Positions 1 to 8,960 of a stretch of DNA of 64,000 nucleotides are shown one piece after another; the first letter of the stretch is position 1, and each line of letters opens with the position of its first letter. A program made the position numbers and the translations under genes. This DNA is from Levilactobacillus yonginensis (GTDB lineage: Bacteria > Bacillota > Bacilli > Lactobacillales > Lactobacillaceae), in the NCBI RefSeq assembly GCF_964065165.1, contig NZ_OZ061549.1, positions 1,240,001 through 1,304,000 on the forward strand, given 5' to 3'. Below the pieces are notes generated by a model, which saw only the letters and a program-made list of their open reading frames with translations, was not told the origin of the DNA and did not search any database.

Positions 1-220
1 GGCTTCCGTGAACGGAAAACTTGTTGCAGACCCCCACGTACTTGAGGACGTTACCAGCAACCGAGCCGGTTGCCACCAAGCTACCGGCATCATTGTACAT
101 GCCAAGTGTGCTATCGATCTGTGCGAGTTCATTTTCTTGGAAGTTACTGATACCTAGGGATTCCAGGAACTCTTTCCATTCGCGAAAGACCTCACGATCC
201 TTAAGATTCAGCAGTTGCAC
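1..220 (-). CDS. citC: [Citrate (pro-3S)-lyase] ligase, 5' part (cut by window edge)
   Basis: CitC acetylates the prosthetic group of citrate lyase and so activates it for citrate fermentation. Only the first ~73 codons are present; the rest lies beyond position 1. The readable N-terminus includes LVATGSVAGNVLKYVGV, the conserved start of the nucleotidyltransferase core of this ligase. The gene lies 49 bp behind the AEC carrier on the same strand, in the usual citrate-cluster order. The first conventional start is GTG at 220, but the best ribosome site (GGTGA at about 239-243) is 18 nt away from it. That site is well spaced from an in-frame ATT at 232, so a rare ATT start adding four residues is possible. 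The in-frame stop just upstream rules out a longer protein. The family is clear; the exact start is not. Confidence 0.82.
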   Translation of the reverse strand, partial: MQLLNLKDREVFREWKEFLESLGISNFQENELAQIDSTLGMYNDAGSLVATGSVAGNVLKYVGVCNKFSVHGS

Positions 221-269
221 ATCGTTATTAATGAGTCGTCACCACTTTCTTAACTATCAGAGACAGCAA

Positions 270-1241
270 TTACATATTTTGAATAACCATGATGATTGGA
301 ACCACCACGATGAACAATACTGAAGTTGAAACCACGATGTTCGTAGCAAATTTCACGTCACCATGGTACGTGTTAGCCAAGATTGGTAGAACGGCCAGTG
401 AAGGCGTAGCGGCTTGGATGATCAACGTTTGTTGGAACACGTCGTTCATGTGAACCCCCACGTGCAAGCCGGCAAAAATAATAATTGCCATGATGATTGG
501 TGAAATCACGAACCGACCCAGTAAGGTCCAGATTACGTTGCCGTCGAAACGCATGTTTAAGATACCAAAACTCTTTAACATAATCCCAATGTAGATCAAG
601 GATAGTGGCGTTACCAACGCACCAATATCAGATAAGGCGGTTGTGGCAAAAGTAATCTTCATTAAACCACTTTGCCATCCTGGAATGTAGATAACTGGTA
701 GGGCAATGATGAACCCCCAGAGTGGCGTAGGAATCAAGTGATGCCAATCAAAGCTGGCCTTGCTGCCATCGTTGGTTGGGTCGTCACCGGCAATGACCCA
801 AACCCCTAAGGTCCAGATGATAACCGTGTTGACAATGTAGTAAGTCAGTAAGTAAGGAACGGAAACTTCACCGAACAAAGCAACGTTCAGTGGCATCCCG
901 ATGAAGACGGTGTTGGCACCGTTGATGGCCGTCATCATCAAACCACGCCGGCCGCGGGCCACGTGGAACATCCGCACGGCGATCCAAGCGACAATGTAGC
1001 CGATCAGGATGGACATGACGGTGTAGATGACCCCAGTTGACAAGTTAGCCAACTCTGAAGGCTTAAAGAACTTCATCATTGCCATAAAGATTGAAGCGGG
1101 CAATGAAATCTTCATAATCAGTTTAGACAAGGAACCGGAAAACTTTTCATCAAACCACCCTTTTGATTGGCCGAAGTAACCAACGGCAATCATCAAAACA
1201 ATGGCTAAAACACTTTGGATAGAGGTTAAGAATACATTCAT
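270..1241 (-). CDS. AEC-family (auxin efflux carrier type) organic acid permease
   Basis: This is a 323-residue membrane protein made almost entirely of hydrophobic helices (about ten), with the AEC-family N-terminus and a glycine-rich inner repeat. AEC carriers in lactic acid bacteria move malate or other dicarboxylates. Its position between malic enzyme (30 bp upstream) and citC suggests uptake of malate/citrate or exchange of acids for this pathway. The ATG at 1241 follows an AAAGGAAG ribosome site. It is not a 2HCT-type CitP, the better-known citrate carrier, so the real substrate is an inference from context. Confidence 0.85.
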   Translation of the reverse strand: MNVFLTSIQSVLAIVLMIAVGYFGQSKGWFDEKFSGSLSKLIMKISLPASIFMAMMKFFKPSELANLSTGVIYTVMSILIGYIVAWIAVRMFHVARGRRGLMMTAINGANTVFIGMPLNVALFGEVSVPYLLTYYIVNTVIIWTLGVWVIAGDDPTNDGSKASFDWHHLIPTPLWGFIIALPVIYIPGWQSGLMKITFATTALSDIGALVTPLSLIYIGIMLKSFGILNMRFDGNVIWTLLGRFVISPIIMAIIIFAGLHVGVHMNDVFQQTLIIQAATPSLAVLPILANTYHGDVKFATNIVVSTSVLFIVVVPIIMVIQNM

Positions 1242-1271
1242 GAGTCGTAACTTCCTTTACTATAGGAATAT

Positions 1272-2423
1272 TTATTTTTGTGACGCGATAATCGCTTTCG
1301 TAACTGTCTCAACGACGCCTTCATCAAAGACGCCGGGAACAATCTTGTCAGCCGTTGGTGCCGCAATCGTCTGAGCCAAAGCTTCAGCAACAATCTTTTC
1401 AACATCCATGTTGACCGTCTTCAAGCCGCTCTGGAGCAAACCTTTGAACAGACCGGGGAAGACCAGGATGTTATTAACTTGGTTAGGATATTGACCTGAA
1501 CCAGTTGCAACCACACCTGCACCAGCTTCGTGGGCAATGGCGGGGTCAATTTCTGGCTTAGGGTTGGCCAAGGCGAAGATGATTGGCTTAGCAGCCATCC
1601 GCTTAACTTGGTCACCAGATAAGAGGTCGGCATCGGATAAGCCGATGAAGGCATCCTGCCCGTCAATAACGTCATCCAAGGTCGTGCCTTGAACATCGTT
1701 ACCAACTTGCTTAGCAAAGTCTGTTTGGTAACAATTGTCCTTGGTTGAATCGGGTTTAACGACCCCGTTGATATCAACTAAGGTCAGATTCTGGATGCCC
1801 ACACCGTAGAGTAACTTGGCAGTGGCCAAGCCTGAGGCACCGACACCGTTCAAGACGATCTTTAAGTCTTTCAGCTCTTTGCCAACCACTTTAGCAGCGT
1901 TGATCAAGCCGGCCAAGACAACGATGGCGGTTCCCTCTTGATCATCGTGGTAAACGGGAATGTCTAAGGCTTGCTTCAATTCATCTTCGATTTCGAAACA
2001 CCGGGGTGCCGCGATATCTTCCAAGTGAATCCCAGCAAATGACAGGGACAAGTTCTTCAGCGTGCTAACGAAGTCCTTAACGGGTACTTGGTTAACGGCC
2101 AATGGTAAGGCGTTGACACCGGCTAAGTCCTTGTATAACAATGACTTGCCTTCAACAACGGGTAACCCACCGGCTGGACCAATGTCACCCAGACCCAAGA
2201 CAGCGGAACCGTCAGTCACAACCGCAACCAACTTCCCACTCAACGTCATCTTGTCTTTAAGACTAGGATTGGCTTCGATGGCCTTTGAAATGGTTGCAAC
2301 ACCGGGTGTGTAGGCTTTGCCTAAGTCGCTCTTGTTATTGACAGCCATTTCGGCTTCCATCCCAAGAACACCCGTATGTTCTTCATGCAAGGCAACAATT
2401 TCATCTTTATCCAATGCATTCAT
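1272..2423 (-). CDS. mae: NAD-dependent malic enzyme / oxaloacetate decarboxylase
   Basis: This enzyme decarboxylates malate to pyruvate; relatives in citrate clusters (CitM) act mainly on oxaloacetate released by citrate lyase. Visible motifs in order are YTPGVATISKAIEANP, VVTDGSAVLGLGDIGP, the metal/NAD segment DDQEGTAIV, the Rossmann GVGASGLATAKLL, FALANPKPEIDP and ATGSGQYPNQVNN, all typical of short (~385 residue) bacterial malic enzymes. An upstream in-frame TTG at 2444 lacks a ribosome site. AAAGGA directly abuts the ATG at 2423 and sits 9 nt from a TTG at 2414, so translation may begin at either. It is the first gene of the operon and is divergent from the regulator. Confidence 0.93.
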   Translation of the reverse strand: MNALDKDEIVALHEEHTGVLGMEAEMAVNNKSDLGKAYTPGVATISKAIEANPSLKDKMTLSGKLVAVVTDGSAVLGLGDIGPAGGLPVVEGKSLLYKDLAGVNALPLAVNQVPVKDFVSTLKNLSLSFAGIHLEDIAAPRCFEIEDELKQALDIPVYHDDQEGTAIVVLAGLINAAKVVGKELKDLKIVLNGVGASGLATAKLLYGVGIQNLTLVDINGVVKPDSTKDNCYQTDFAKQVGNDVQGTTLDDVIDGQDAFIGLSDADLLSGDQVKRMAAKPIIFALANPKPEIDPAIAHEAGAGVVATGSGQYPNQVNNILVFPGLFKGLLQSGLKTVNMDVEKIVAEALAQTIAAPTADKIVPGVFDEGVVETVTKAIIASQK

Positions 2424-2444
2424 TCCTTTCGCGTATGTAAACAA

Positions 2445-2600
2445 ATAGTTTGTGAATACTTTATCTTATTAGCTAACAAAAGCTATCTTACACGCATTTT
2501 TTAAATATTGCAAATTTAATTGATATTTTTTAAAATTTAAAAGTTTATCTTTGGATAATTAACAATACTGTTGATTTTTTTGGTAATATTAAAAGAGTTA
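2445..2600. promoter_or_regulatory. AT-rich control region between mae and citI
   Basis: This is the most AT-rich stretch of the first 5 kb, with phased A/T tracts around 2490-2560. SorC-type CitI activators of lactic acid bacteria bind AT-rich operators between citI and the divergent citrate operon, so this is the likely CitI-bound region and leftward promoter. That assignment is inference from position and composition. Confidence 0.5.
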
Positions 2601-2720
2601 AAGTGCCCACATCACCCCTAACTTGTGCTCGGAGTCGGAAGTTACCACTGTGTGGGCTCACACAACACCACACAAGCTCGGCATCTCCAGCGGTACGAAC
2701 CGCCGATTGCCGGTTGAACA

Positions 2721-2729
2721 TGGTATACT
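2721..2729 (+). promoter_or_regulatory. Extended -10 promoter of citI
   Basis: TGGTATACT is an extended -10 (TGnTATACT) with no good -35. It lies 37 nt upstream of the citI start, with a GGAGGA ribosome site (2752-2757) in between. Confidence 0.55.
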
Positions 2730-2765
2730 AATAATAGAAGATTGACCCAGCGGAGGACCCTAATT

Positions 2766-3728
2766 ATGGACAAGAATATGACCCACGAGGAGCTACTCGT
2801 TCAAGTGTCGCAGGACTACTACTATAGTAACCTGGCCGTTTCAGAACTCTCTCGTAAATACAATTTAAGCCGCTATCTTGTGACCAAATACCTGGAAGAG
2901 GCCCTGCAATCAGGAATCGTCACTATTCACGTGAATTCTCCAGTGGCCCGTAATTTTCAATTGGAAACAGAATTCAAGAAAATCTTTGATATTCCCCACA
3001 TTGCAATTCTGCGGGGTGACGGCAGTTCCGACGCCAATGCTAATAACATCGTGGCGTACTCTGCCAAACGAATTCAGCTCTTAATCGCTGAAAGCCACGT
3101 GGTTGGACTGACCTGGGGGAGCACCGTCCACAGCATCATCGACCATTTCAACTCTGAACTGGTCGATGGCCTGGTCTTCACCCAGTTTGTGGGCGAAAAC
3201 ATGAAATACAACTCACGGACTGGTTCGACCCGCATGGTGGAACACGCCGCCTCCCGGTTCGACGCCAACTACCACGTCCTGCCAGCACCGCTGTACGTGG
3301 TAAATCAGACGGTTCACGACCTCTTGCCACAGGAACCCGCCCTTCAACAGACCATGACGCTGGCCTCGCGGATGGACCTCCTCTTCTGTGGGATCGGAAC
3401 GATTGCCTCAATCGATTCAATTCCTACTTGGAACAATACCAAGGCGGACCTCTTCCCCGGCGTTGACCCCAGTCAGATTGCCGGCATGTTGTTCGGCCGG
3501 CCGTACGATATTCAAGGAAACTTCTTGATTCCTGAGCGAGACACCGTCATGGGCATTTCGCTCGACAAAGTTCTGGCAACTCCCCGGCGGTTTGGGGCCA
3601 TTAAGAGTAAATTCAAAACCCATGCAGCACTTGGTGCGTTGCGGGGTAAGCTTTTGACCGATCTAGTCATTGATGAAGGCATTGCCCAGCGAATCCTAAC
3701 CGCCAATAAAGACTTAAACGAAGACTAA
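2766..3728 (+). CDS. citI: SorC/DeoR-type transcriptional regulator of the citrate cluster
   Basis: A 320-residue regulator with an N-terminal helix-turn-helix (about residues 20-45, LAVSELSRKYNLSRYLVTKY) and a C-terminal SorC-type sugar/effector-binding domain (motifs such as GLTWGSTV and FCGIGTI). Divergent orientation next to malic enzyme and citC matches CitI, the citrate-responsive activator known from Weissella and other lactic bacteria. I chose the ATG at 2766 because GGAGGA lies 8 nt upstream; an in-frame TTG at 2742 has no such site. A strong terminator follows directly. Citrate as effector is inferred from the family and neighbours. Confidence 0.85.
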   Translation: MDKNMTHEELLVQVSQDYYYSNLAVSELSRKYNLSRYLVTKYLEEALQSGIVTIHVNSPVARNFQLETEFKKIFDIPHIAILRGDGSSDANANNIVAYSAKRIQLLIAESHVVGLTWGSTVHSIIDHFNSELVDGLVFTQFVGENMKYNSRTGSTRMVEHAASRFDANYHVLPAPLYVVNQTVHDLLPQEPALQQTMTLASRMDLLFCGIGTIASIDSIPTWNNTKADLFPGVDPSQIAGMLFGRPYDIQGNFLIPERDTVMGISLDKVLATPRRFGAIKSKFKTHAALGALRGKLLTDLVIDEGIAQRILTANKDLNED

Positions 3729-3735
3729 TGTACGC

Positions 3736-3774
3736 AAAAGCGCAAGAATCCTAGCTGGATTCTTGCGCTTTTTG
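3736..3774 (+). terminator. Intrinsic terminator of citI
   Basis: GCGCAAGAATCC and GGATTCTTGCGC form a perfect stem with a 5-nt loop, followed by TTTTT. Confidence 0.9.
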
Positions 3775-3791
3775 CATTCATTGCTCACAAT

Positions 3792-3990
3792 GCCCGCCTC
3801 CGGTGATCAGGACCGGGGCCTGCTATGGGGACCGCCTGCAGCCAAAAATCGGGCTTCCGGCTCGACTCGAAGCCCCCGCCAAGTTCGCGCGGTCTCCGAG
3901 CTCGTCACATGCTGTAGGTTCGGGAATAACCCACCCGAACCAACACCATCGTCACAGCTGTCCCCGGTCCTGACCACCTTCGGCTACGTT
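3792..3990 (+). repeat. Structured intergenic element, family A, copy A1
   Basis: This ~200 nt element shares its plan with nine other gaps: outer helix, CTGTGGGGACC-like segment, two hairpins, GCTCGTCCCA-like segment, an A-rich-loop hairpin, then the closing helix arm. Here the outer helix is CAGGACCGGGG with CCCCGGTCCTG. It lies just behind the citI terminator in the same orientation as citI, and before the 3' end of the convergent hydrolase gene. Confidence 0.7.
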
Positions 3991-4124
3991 GTCGCTTAAG
4001 GGACAACGTAACTAAGCGGTCTCTTTGAAATTGAACAATGGTATACCTCTATTTCTATTTGTTCAAGCTATCGCTACCTGGTCGATTGGATTTAATAGCT
4101 AGCTATGACAAGATTTTTTACACT

Positions 4125-4907
4125 CTACAGTTTTCCCAAAAATCCATCTAACACCTGGTTAAACGCCACTGGCTGTTCTGCCATGACGATGTGCCCGGCG
4201 TGAGCAATCACTTTGGCCGTTCCGTTGGGCGCCAGGTTCGCGCAGGCCGCTGCGAATTTTGGATTAAAGTATGGTGACTCCTCACCAGCCACAATCAGCA
4301 ATGGTACTTTTAATTGAAGCAAAACATCTCGCCAATCCTGGGCGGCATGGTCGACCAATAGTGGATAATTCAATTCCGCATCGTAAGGATACTGATCGTT
4401 GACCGCCTGAACCTTAGCAAACGTGGTATCACTGATTCGACTGACCGTCGCTTTCCCCAGTGGTTCACGTAATAACGTGGGGAATTGTTCCCAGGTAAGA
4501 TTCTTGAACCCAAATGACCAGTCGGCATCGGCCACCATCTTGGGACTTTGATCAACGTCAATAATGGCCTGAACCTTAGCCGTTCCAAATAAGGAGACAT
4601 AAGCAAAAATTGTGGCCGCACCCATTGAATTTCCTAATAAAATAACATCTTGTACGTTCAAGTGATCCAGCAACTCTGCCAGATCCATCGCGTGCCGCGT
4701 AATTCGCCGGCCCTTAAACGTATGGGCAGATGCCCCTTGGTTGCGGGCATCCACATTAATTACCCGGTAGCCTTGAGCTAACAGGTGCTCAACTTGATTT
4801 TCCCAAATAACCCGGCTTCCCCCGATTCCGGTCAAAATCACGACCGGGGTCCCAGTTCCCTGGTCATCGAAGGCGAGTTGAACGCCATCGTTGGTTGTAA
4901 ACTTCAT
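4125..4907 (-). CDS. Alpha/beta-fold hydrolase
   Basis: A 260-residue cytoplasmic alpha/beta hydrolase. The oxyanion segment ILTGIGGS is followed by the nucleophile elbow GNSMGA and a C-terminal catalytic histidine in HAGHIVMAEQP, with an acidic residue before it in GEESPYFNP. This is the usual layout for esterase or lactonase-like family members; the substrate cannot be named. The ATG at 4907 follows GAGGGGG at good distance. The open frame extends 65 codons upstream, but without a ribosome site and into non-coding-like sequence. It appears to be a single-gene transcript. Confidence 0.85.
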   Translation of the reverse strand: MKFTTNDGVQLAFDDQGTGTPVVILTGIGGSRVIWENQVEHLLAQGYRVINVDARNQGASAHTFKGRRITRHAMDLAELLDHLNVQDVILLGNSMGAATIFAYVSLFGTAKVQAIIDVDQSPKMVADADWSFGFKNLTWEQFPTLLREPLGKATVSRISDTTFAKVQAVNDQYPYDAELNYPLLVDHAAQDWRDVLLQLKVPLLIVAGEESPYFNPKFAAACANLAPNGTAKVIAHAGHIVMAEQPVAFNQVLDGFLGKL

Positions 4908-5263
4908 CGTTGTTTCCCCCTCTTCGTCGAAATTTAGTGTACGGCTATGTTGGAGGCGGGTCAACTTACCGTGAAAAATTGCTGCAAAAATCACATAAAA
5001 AACGGCCCCGGTAAACCTAACTAGGCATATCGAGGCTGCTTTTAGAAATAATCTACCTGAAGCTTGATGATTTTTAAAACCCAATCTTGCTTGTCGTGAC
5101 ACCGATTTTAGCAGGCCAACCGGTTGTGGCCGGACTGGAATGACACAGGTTGAGCCGTCACTGGCAGCCTATTCCTCTATCAACTAAACGCTATTATCAG
5201 TTAGCCCATAAAGAGTGGCACGCATACATCCTTCAGCTTTGATCATGTTAAACCACAATCAAA

Positions 5264-5442
5264 GCCGGAGGAGGACAGGGATAGCGTCAGCCGTGGAGGT
5301 GGTGTTAGCTGGTAATTTTCCAGCATACAGCACGGGCGACTTTGAAGACACGGATTTTTCGTGGCTTCAAATCGAGCGAGAAGACTGGTGATTTTCCAGT
5401 CTGAAGCGTCCCCACAGCGGATGGAATCCCTGGCCTCCGGAG
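5264..5442 (-). repeat. Structured intergenic element, family A, copy A2
   Basis: Read on the minus strand it begins CTCCGGAGGCCAGGGAT and ends with ATCCCTGTCCTCCTCCGG, giving the outer helix, with CGCTGTGGGGACG and a TGCTGGAAAATTACCAGC-type hairpin inside. It follows the small membrane-protein gene ending at 5535 and has the same orientation as that gene. Confidence 0.65.
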
Positions 5443-5534
5443 TGCGCTCAATTCAGCAGTAGCTATACTTGCTAACACTGGATTGAAACAAACAATTCAT
5501 CTTTAAGCCCTTAGTGATTTACACTTAATGTTCG

Positions 5535-5750
5535 TTAATTATTACTGCTAGTTTTACTTGGTATGCCTTTTGGAGCGCCGGATGGTTTGCCACTCATGCC
5601 TTTAGGCGCGTTTTTCATCTGGGTCGTTTGTGCTGATTTTTCCTGTTGTTGGCCGAGCAGGTACCCCGTGCCACCACCGCCAGCGAATAATATCATCCCA
5701 GCAACGACTAAGGCCAACCAATGTTTGGGACCTTTACGACTTGGTTGCAT
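5535..5750 (-). CDS. Small single-pass membrane protein of unknown function
   Basis: A 71-residue protein with a basic N-terminus, one membrane helix (about residues 13-33, ending in a GGGGTGYLLG glycine patch) and a Lys/Gly/Pro/Ser-rich tail probably outside the cell. No domain is recognised. The ATG at 5750 lies about 9 nt behind AAAGGATG; an in-frame ATG 24 nt upstream is less well placed. It appears monocistronic, followed by a family A element. Confidence 0.6.
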   Translation of the reverse strand: MQPSRKGPKHWLALVVAGMILFAGGGGTGYLLGQQQEKSAQTTQMKNAPKGMSGKPSGAPKGIPSKTSSNN

Positions 5751-5935
5751 GTAAACTTCATCCTTTCTGATCAATCGGATACCTTGACCATGATTCCTAG
5801 TATACGGCGGTTTCCTTAAGCCTAGCTAAATCAACTAACAACATTACTTGCAACGTCTCCAACAATTCGTTAAAATGAGAACTATCAAATGGCAGTTCCT
5901 TATTAATATTCGTATATTGGAGGATGACTATATTT

Positions 5936-6877
5936 ATGCGTAACGTCTATTTTAACCATGATGGTAGTGTTGATGACCTGGTTTCCTTGCTGTTATTGCT
6001 CCAAATGGAAGATGTCCACCTGACCGGCGTGGGTGTCGTTGGTGCCGACTCGTACCTGGAACCCGCCTTAGCCGCCAGTCGCAAAATCATTGACCGGTTT
6101 GGCCATGGTGAACAACTGGACGTCGCCGCTTCTGATTCCCGCGGCGTGCATCCCTTCCCTAAGGAATGGCGATTAGACGCTTTTAGTTTAGATGCCTTGC
6201 CAATCCTGAACGAAGCTGGTACCGTACATACACCAGTGGCAGCACAACCCGCTCATTTAGACTTAGTAGCTAAGGTCCAAGCCACCGACGGACCCACTAC
6301 CCTAGTTATGACCGGTCCTTTGACCGATCTGGCTCGGGCTTTGGAATCCGATCCCAGCATCGCCGAGAAAATCGACCGCTTGTACTGGATGGGTGGTACG
6401 TTTGATGGTCGTGGTAACGTCGCAGAACCCGAACAGGACGGCACCACGGAATGGAACGCCTACTGGGACCCAGAAGCCGTTAAAACCGTTTGGGACAGCC
6501 AAATTCCGATTCAAATGGTTGGACTCGAAAGTACCCGCCAGGTACCATTGACACCAGCGATTCGCCAACACTGGGCCCAACTTCGTCAACACCCAGCCAT
6601 CGATTTCATTGGCCAAGGCTACGCGCTGGTTCCTGCCCTCCAACATTTTGAGACCAACTCCACCTACTTCTTATGGGACGTCCTCAACACGGTGGCCAGT
6701 GAATTTTCTGCTACCGTCACGACTAAACAGGTCATGAGTGACGTACTAACAACCGGACCCGGCCGCGGTCGAACCTTTGAAACGCCGGATGGTCGCCCCG
6801 TCACGCTAGTTACTCAGGTCGACCACGATGCGTTCTTCCAGCATATTGATGACCTCGCTATCTTAGCGGATGACTAG
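5936..6877 (+). CDS. Nucleoside hydrolase (inosine-uridine preferring family)
   Basis: It hydrolyses the N-glycosidic bond of nucleosides to ribose plus base for salvage. The 313-residue protein begins with the calcium-binding signature FNHDGSVDD (the family's DxDxxxDD variant), then TGPLTDLARAL, WMGGTFDGRGN and EWNAYWDPEAV, which shape the ribose pocket. An ATG at 5924 directly abuts GGAGG and is too close to it. The ATG at 5936 is 12 nt away and begins right before the conserved strand, so I prefer it. A bidirectional terminator follows. Base preference cannot be read from the sequence. Confidence 0.88.
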   Translation: MRNVYFNHDGSVDDLVSLLLLLQMEDVHLTGVGVVGADSYLEPALAASRKIIDRFGHGEQLDVAASDSRGVHPFPKEWRLDAFSLDALPILNEAGTVHTPVAAQPAHLDLVAKVQATDGPTTLVMTGPLTDLARALESDPSIAEKIDRLYWMGGTFDGRGNVAEPEQDGTTEWNAYWDPEAVKTVWDSQIPIQMVGLESTRQVPLTPAIRQHWAQLRQHPAIDFIGQGYALVPALQHFETNSTYFLWDVLNTVASEFSATVTTKQVMSDVLTTGPGRGRTFETPDGRPVTLVTQVDHDAFFQHIDDLAILADD

Positions 6878-6905
6878 CATCCCCTGACTTTTAGATAAAA
6901 TCCAG

Positions 6906-6939
6906 CAAAAAAGCTGACCTCATTGGTCAGCTTTTTTTA
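6906..6939. terminator. Bidirectional terminator
   Basis: AAAAAAGCTGACC and GGTCAGCTTTTTTT form a stem with a TCATT loop, serving the convergent nucleoside hydrolase and zinc-ribbon genes. Confidence 0.92.
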
Positions 6940-7557
6940 GTCGTTACTATCGAATTCATCATATAGCGTTGACGTATCTGGAATCTCAACTGAGACAGAT
7001 TTTTCATACTTCACATCAGTTATATTAATATCCACAGATGTACTATCGCCGTAATCATCTTCCACGGATGCGTAGCCTGAATAATGGTCCCCACCCGTGT
7101 GTCGCTCAACGGTGACATCTGTCGCCTTAGCATCCAAGTCAAAATCATCTTGAATCATGTTGGTAACGACATCAACCGCATCCTTGGACAATCGCCGTTC
7201 TGTCGACTGTATCTTAGATTCACTGGACGACCTTGAACGACTGACCCGGGCAATTGAAGCTTGTTCAGCTTTTTGCTTGGCTTCTTGTTGTTTTTGAAAG
7301 ATAACGTTCATGGTAATAATCACCACGAGAGCTAGACCAATTGCAACACCACCAATGGTGGCCCACTTTTTAAAATTAGGACTATTAAGAAACGCCCACC
7401 AATTCGTGGTGGTTGACGTTGGCTGTGGCGTCGGTGTTGATTGCGTCTGCTGTGGCGTCTGTGGTTGTTCACTAAACTTATACCCGCAGTTCCGGCAAAA
7501 GACCGCGTCCGCTGGTAACTTGGTTCCGCATTGCGGACAGAATTTTTCCTGTGTCAT
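6937..7557 (-). CDS. Zinc-ribbon membrane protein
   Basis: This 206-residue protein has an N-terminal zinc ribbon (Cys7, Cys10, Cys21, Cys24 in CPQCG and CRNCG), a Pro/Thr/Gln linker, one membrane helix (about 68-90), a Lys/Gln/Arg/Ser-rich stalk and a C-terminal domain of ~80 residues, probably extracellular, rich in Asp, Tyr and Val. Its start lies one base behind the stop of the upstream secreted-protein gene, so the two are translationally coupled. Function is unknown. Such zinc_ribbon_2 proteins are common in lactobacilli and often sit with secreted stress proteins. Confidence 0.75.
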   Translation of the reverse strand: MTQEKFCPQCGTKLPADAVFCRNCGYKFSEQPQTPQQTQSTPTPQPTSTTTNWWAFLNSPNFKKWATIGGVAIGLALVVIITMNVIFQKQQEAKQKAEQASIARVSRSRSSSESKIQSTERRLSKDAVDVVTNMIQDDFDLDAKATDVTVERHTGGDHYSGYASVEDDYGDSTSVDINITDVKYEKSVSVEIPDTSTLYDEFDSND

Positions 7558-7558
7558 T

Positions 7559-8644
7559 TTAATACCCCACTATATCACTAACGTAATGGTGTTCTGCCCC
7601 CGTCACGTCCTTAGTTTGGACAATGACGTGTTGTGGTGCAGAAATATCCGTTGCAAATAAATCGTAGCCCTGTAAATACACCGCGGTGACGTTATTACCA
7701 CCGCCGATGCTATCCTGATGGCCGTTGCTATACATAAAATACCGTTGATTGGCGACCCAGAGTCCTTGCAGTTTTTGTTCGGGACTCTGCCTAAACCGCA
7801 GCACGGCCGCGCCATTTTTTTCGCTCAAGGCGGCAAGTTGATCCGTACTGCTCATCGAAAGTTGTTTCCCACCATTCACCAATAGTGGGACCCGCAAGGT
7901 CTTACCATTGAACGTTGCCGTAATTAAGGTCATGCCATCAGCGATTGGTGTCACGTTCCCCCGCTGATCGACCGTCGCAACCGCTGGCCGTGTACTACCC
8001 CAGACCACGGGATGGCTGACTGTCGTATCATCATCGTAATAGATTTCCACGTCCGCCTTCTGTCCCGGTTTCACAATTCGGTATTCACCCTTGTTGTCGT
8101 CAAACCACGAGGTTGCCAAAGCGTCCAAGGACAGCTTACGTACTTTCACCGACCGCTTCACGTTGAAGCGATAACCAGCCGTATCCGTGACGTGGTAAGT
8201 CACCGTGTACTTACCGGGAACTTTGGTGTTCACGTGACTAGTAGCTGTCACCTGAACTTTATCCGGTCGGGTAACCCGGAGTTGCTTGCCCGCTAGTGGT
8301 TTAAAAGCTGCGTCCTGCTGGACTGATTGCCGTTTAAACGTTAACTGGGGTCGTTGAACCTTAGTCGTAGCGTTAGCCCGAATGTAGCCTAAATTTTGGT
8401 GATGATTCGTTAATCGATAATATGTATACCCCTTGCTGCGTACCCGTTTCGTCACCCAGAGAATCCGCTTACTGTAAGTTTTGCCACGATGCTTAATGCC
8501 TGTCGAACGAGGACTCTTCAATAAGTTCACGCGGGTGTTACGGATGACCACCGGTTTTTCTGTGGCGGCTTGGACTGGGTAACTAACTCCCATGCCCATT
8601 AAACCGATAACCACTGCTAACCAGAATTTGACGCCCTTATTCAT
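7559..8644 (-). CDS. Secreted Ig-like (Big_2) repeat protein
   Basis: A 361-residue secreted protein. It has a signal peptide (hydrophobic stretch at about residues 6-26, cleavage after PVQAA), an SLAP/SH3-like N-terminal segment (YYRLTNHHQNLGYIRANA), an Ig-like DUF5011-type stretch (VPGKYTVTYHVTDTAG) and a Big_2-like domain (STRPAVATVDQRGNVTPIADG). No LPxTG or membrane anchor is seen, so it is free or held non-covalently. The ATG at 8644 lies 7 nt behind GGAAGGAG. It is cotranscribed with the zinc-ribbon gene. A cell-wall or exopolymer role is inference. Confidence 0.75.
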   Translation of the reverse strand: MNKGVKFWLAVVIGLMGMGVSYPVQAATEKPVVIRNTRVNLLKSPRSTGIKHRGKTYSKRILWVTKRVRSKGYTYYRLTNHHQNLGYIRANATTKVQRPQLTFKRQSVQQDAAFKPLAGKQLRVTRPDKVQVTATSHVNTKVPGKYTVTYHVTDTAGYRFNVKRSVKVRKLSLDALATSWFDDNKGEYRIVKPGQKADVEIYYDDDTTVSHPVVWGSTRPAVATVDQRGNVTPIADGMTLITATFNGKTLRVPLLVNGGKQLSMSSTDQLAALSEKNGAAVLRFRQSPEQKLQGLWVANQRYFMYSNGHQDSIGGGNNVTAVYLQGYDLFATDISAPQHVIVQTKDVTGAEHHYVSDIVGY

Positions 8645-8780
8645 GTGGGACTCCTTCCAAAACAATCTTTCAACCACTAAACCGGTCATTAATTATGATA
8701 GTTGAATATTGTCCGTTTGACAATCTCAGATTCTTACTTATTGAAAGAAATACCGGACTAGCTGATAATCGGTCACGCTC

Positions 8781-8960
8781 GGCCACCTGCGGCGGTCAGA
8801 GATTCCGCCTGCTGTGGGGAACGCCTCCGGCCTGAAAAGCGGTCCTTCGGCTCGGTTTGAAGCCTGGAAAGATCGCCAGTCTTCAAACACGTCCCACGCT
8901 GTAAGCCGAAAATCGGCTAACACCGTTGACACAGCTGGCTCCACCTCTGACCTCCTCCGG
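8781..8960 (+). repeat. Structured intergenic element, family A, copy A3
   Basis: The outer helix is GTCAGAG with CTCTGAC. CTGCTGTGGGGAACG, ACGTCCCACG and the hairpin AGCCGA-AAA-TCGGCT follow the family plan. It abuts family B copy B1, giving a ~480 bp composite. Its orientation is opposite to the flanking minus-strand genes, unlike most copies. Confidence 0.65.

Noticed and set aside
21..323. A 100-codon plus-strand frame at the left edge
   Set aside because: It runs antisense to citC and the AEC gene and has the Ser/Arg/Leu-rich composition of a shadow frame.
3763..3999. A 78-codon plus-strand frame in family A copy A1
   Set aside because: It starts inside the citI terminator, has no ribosome site, and is not conserved as a frame in the other copies.
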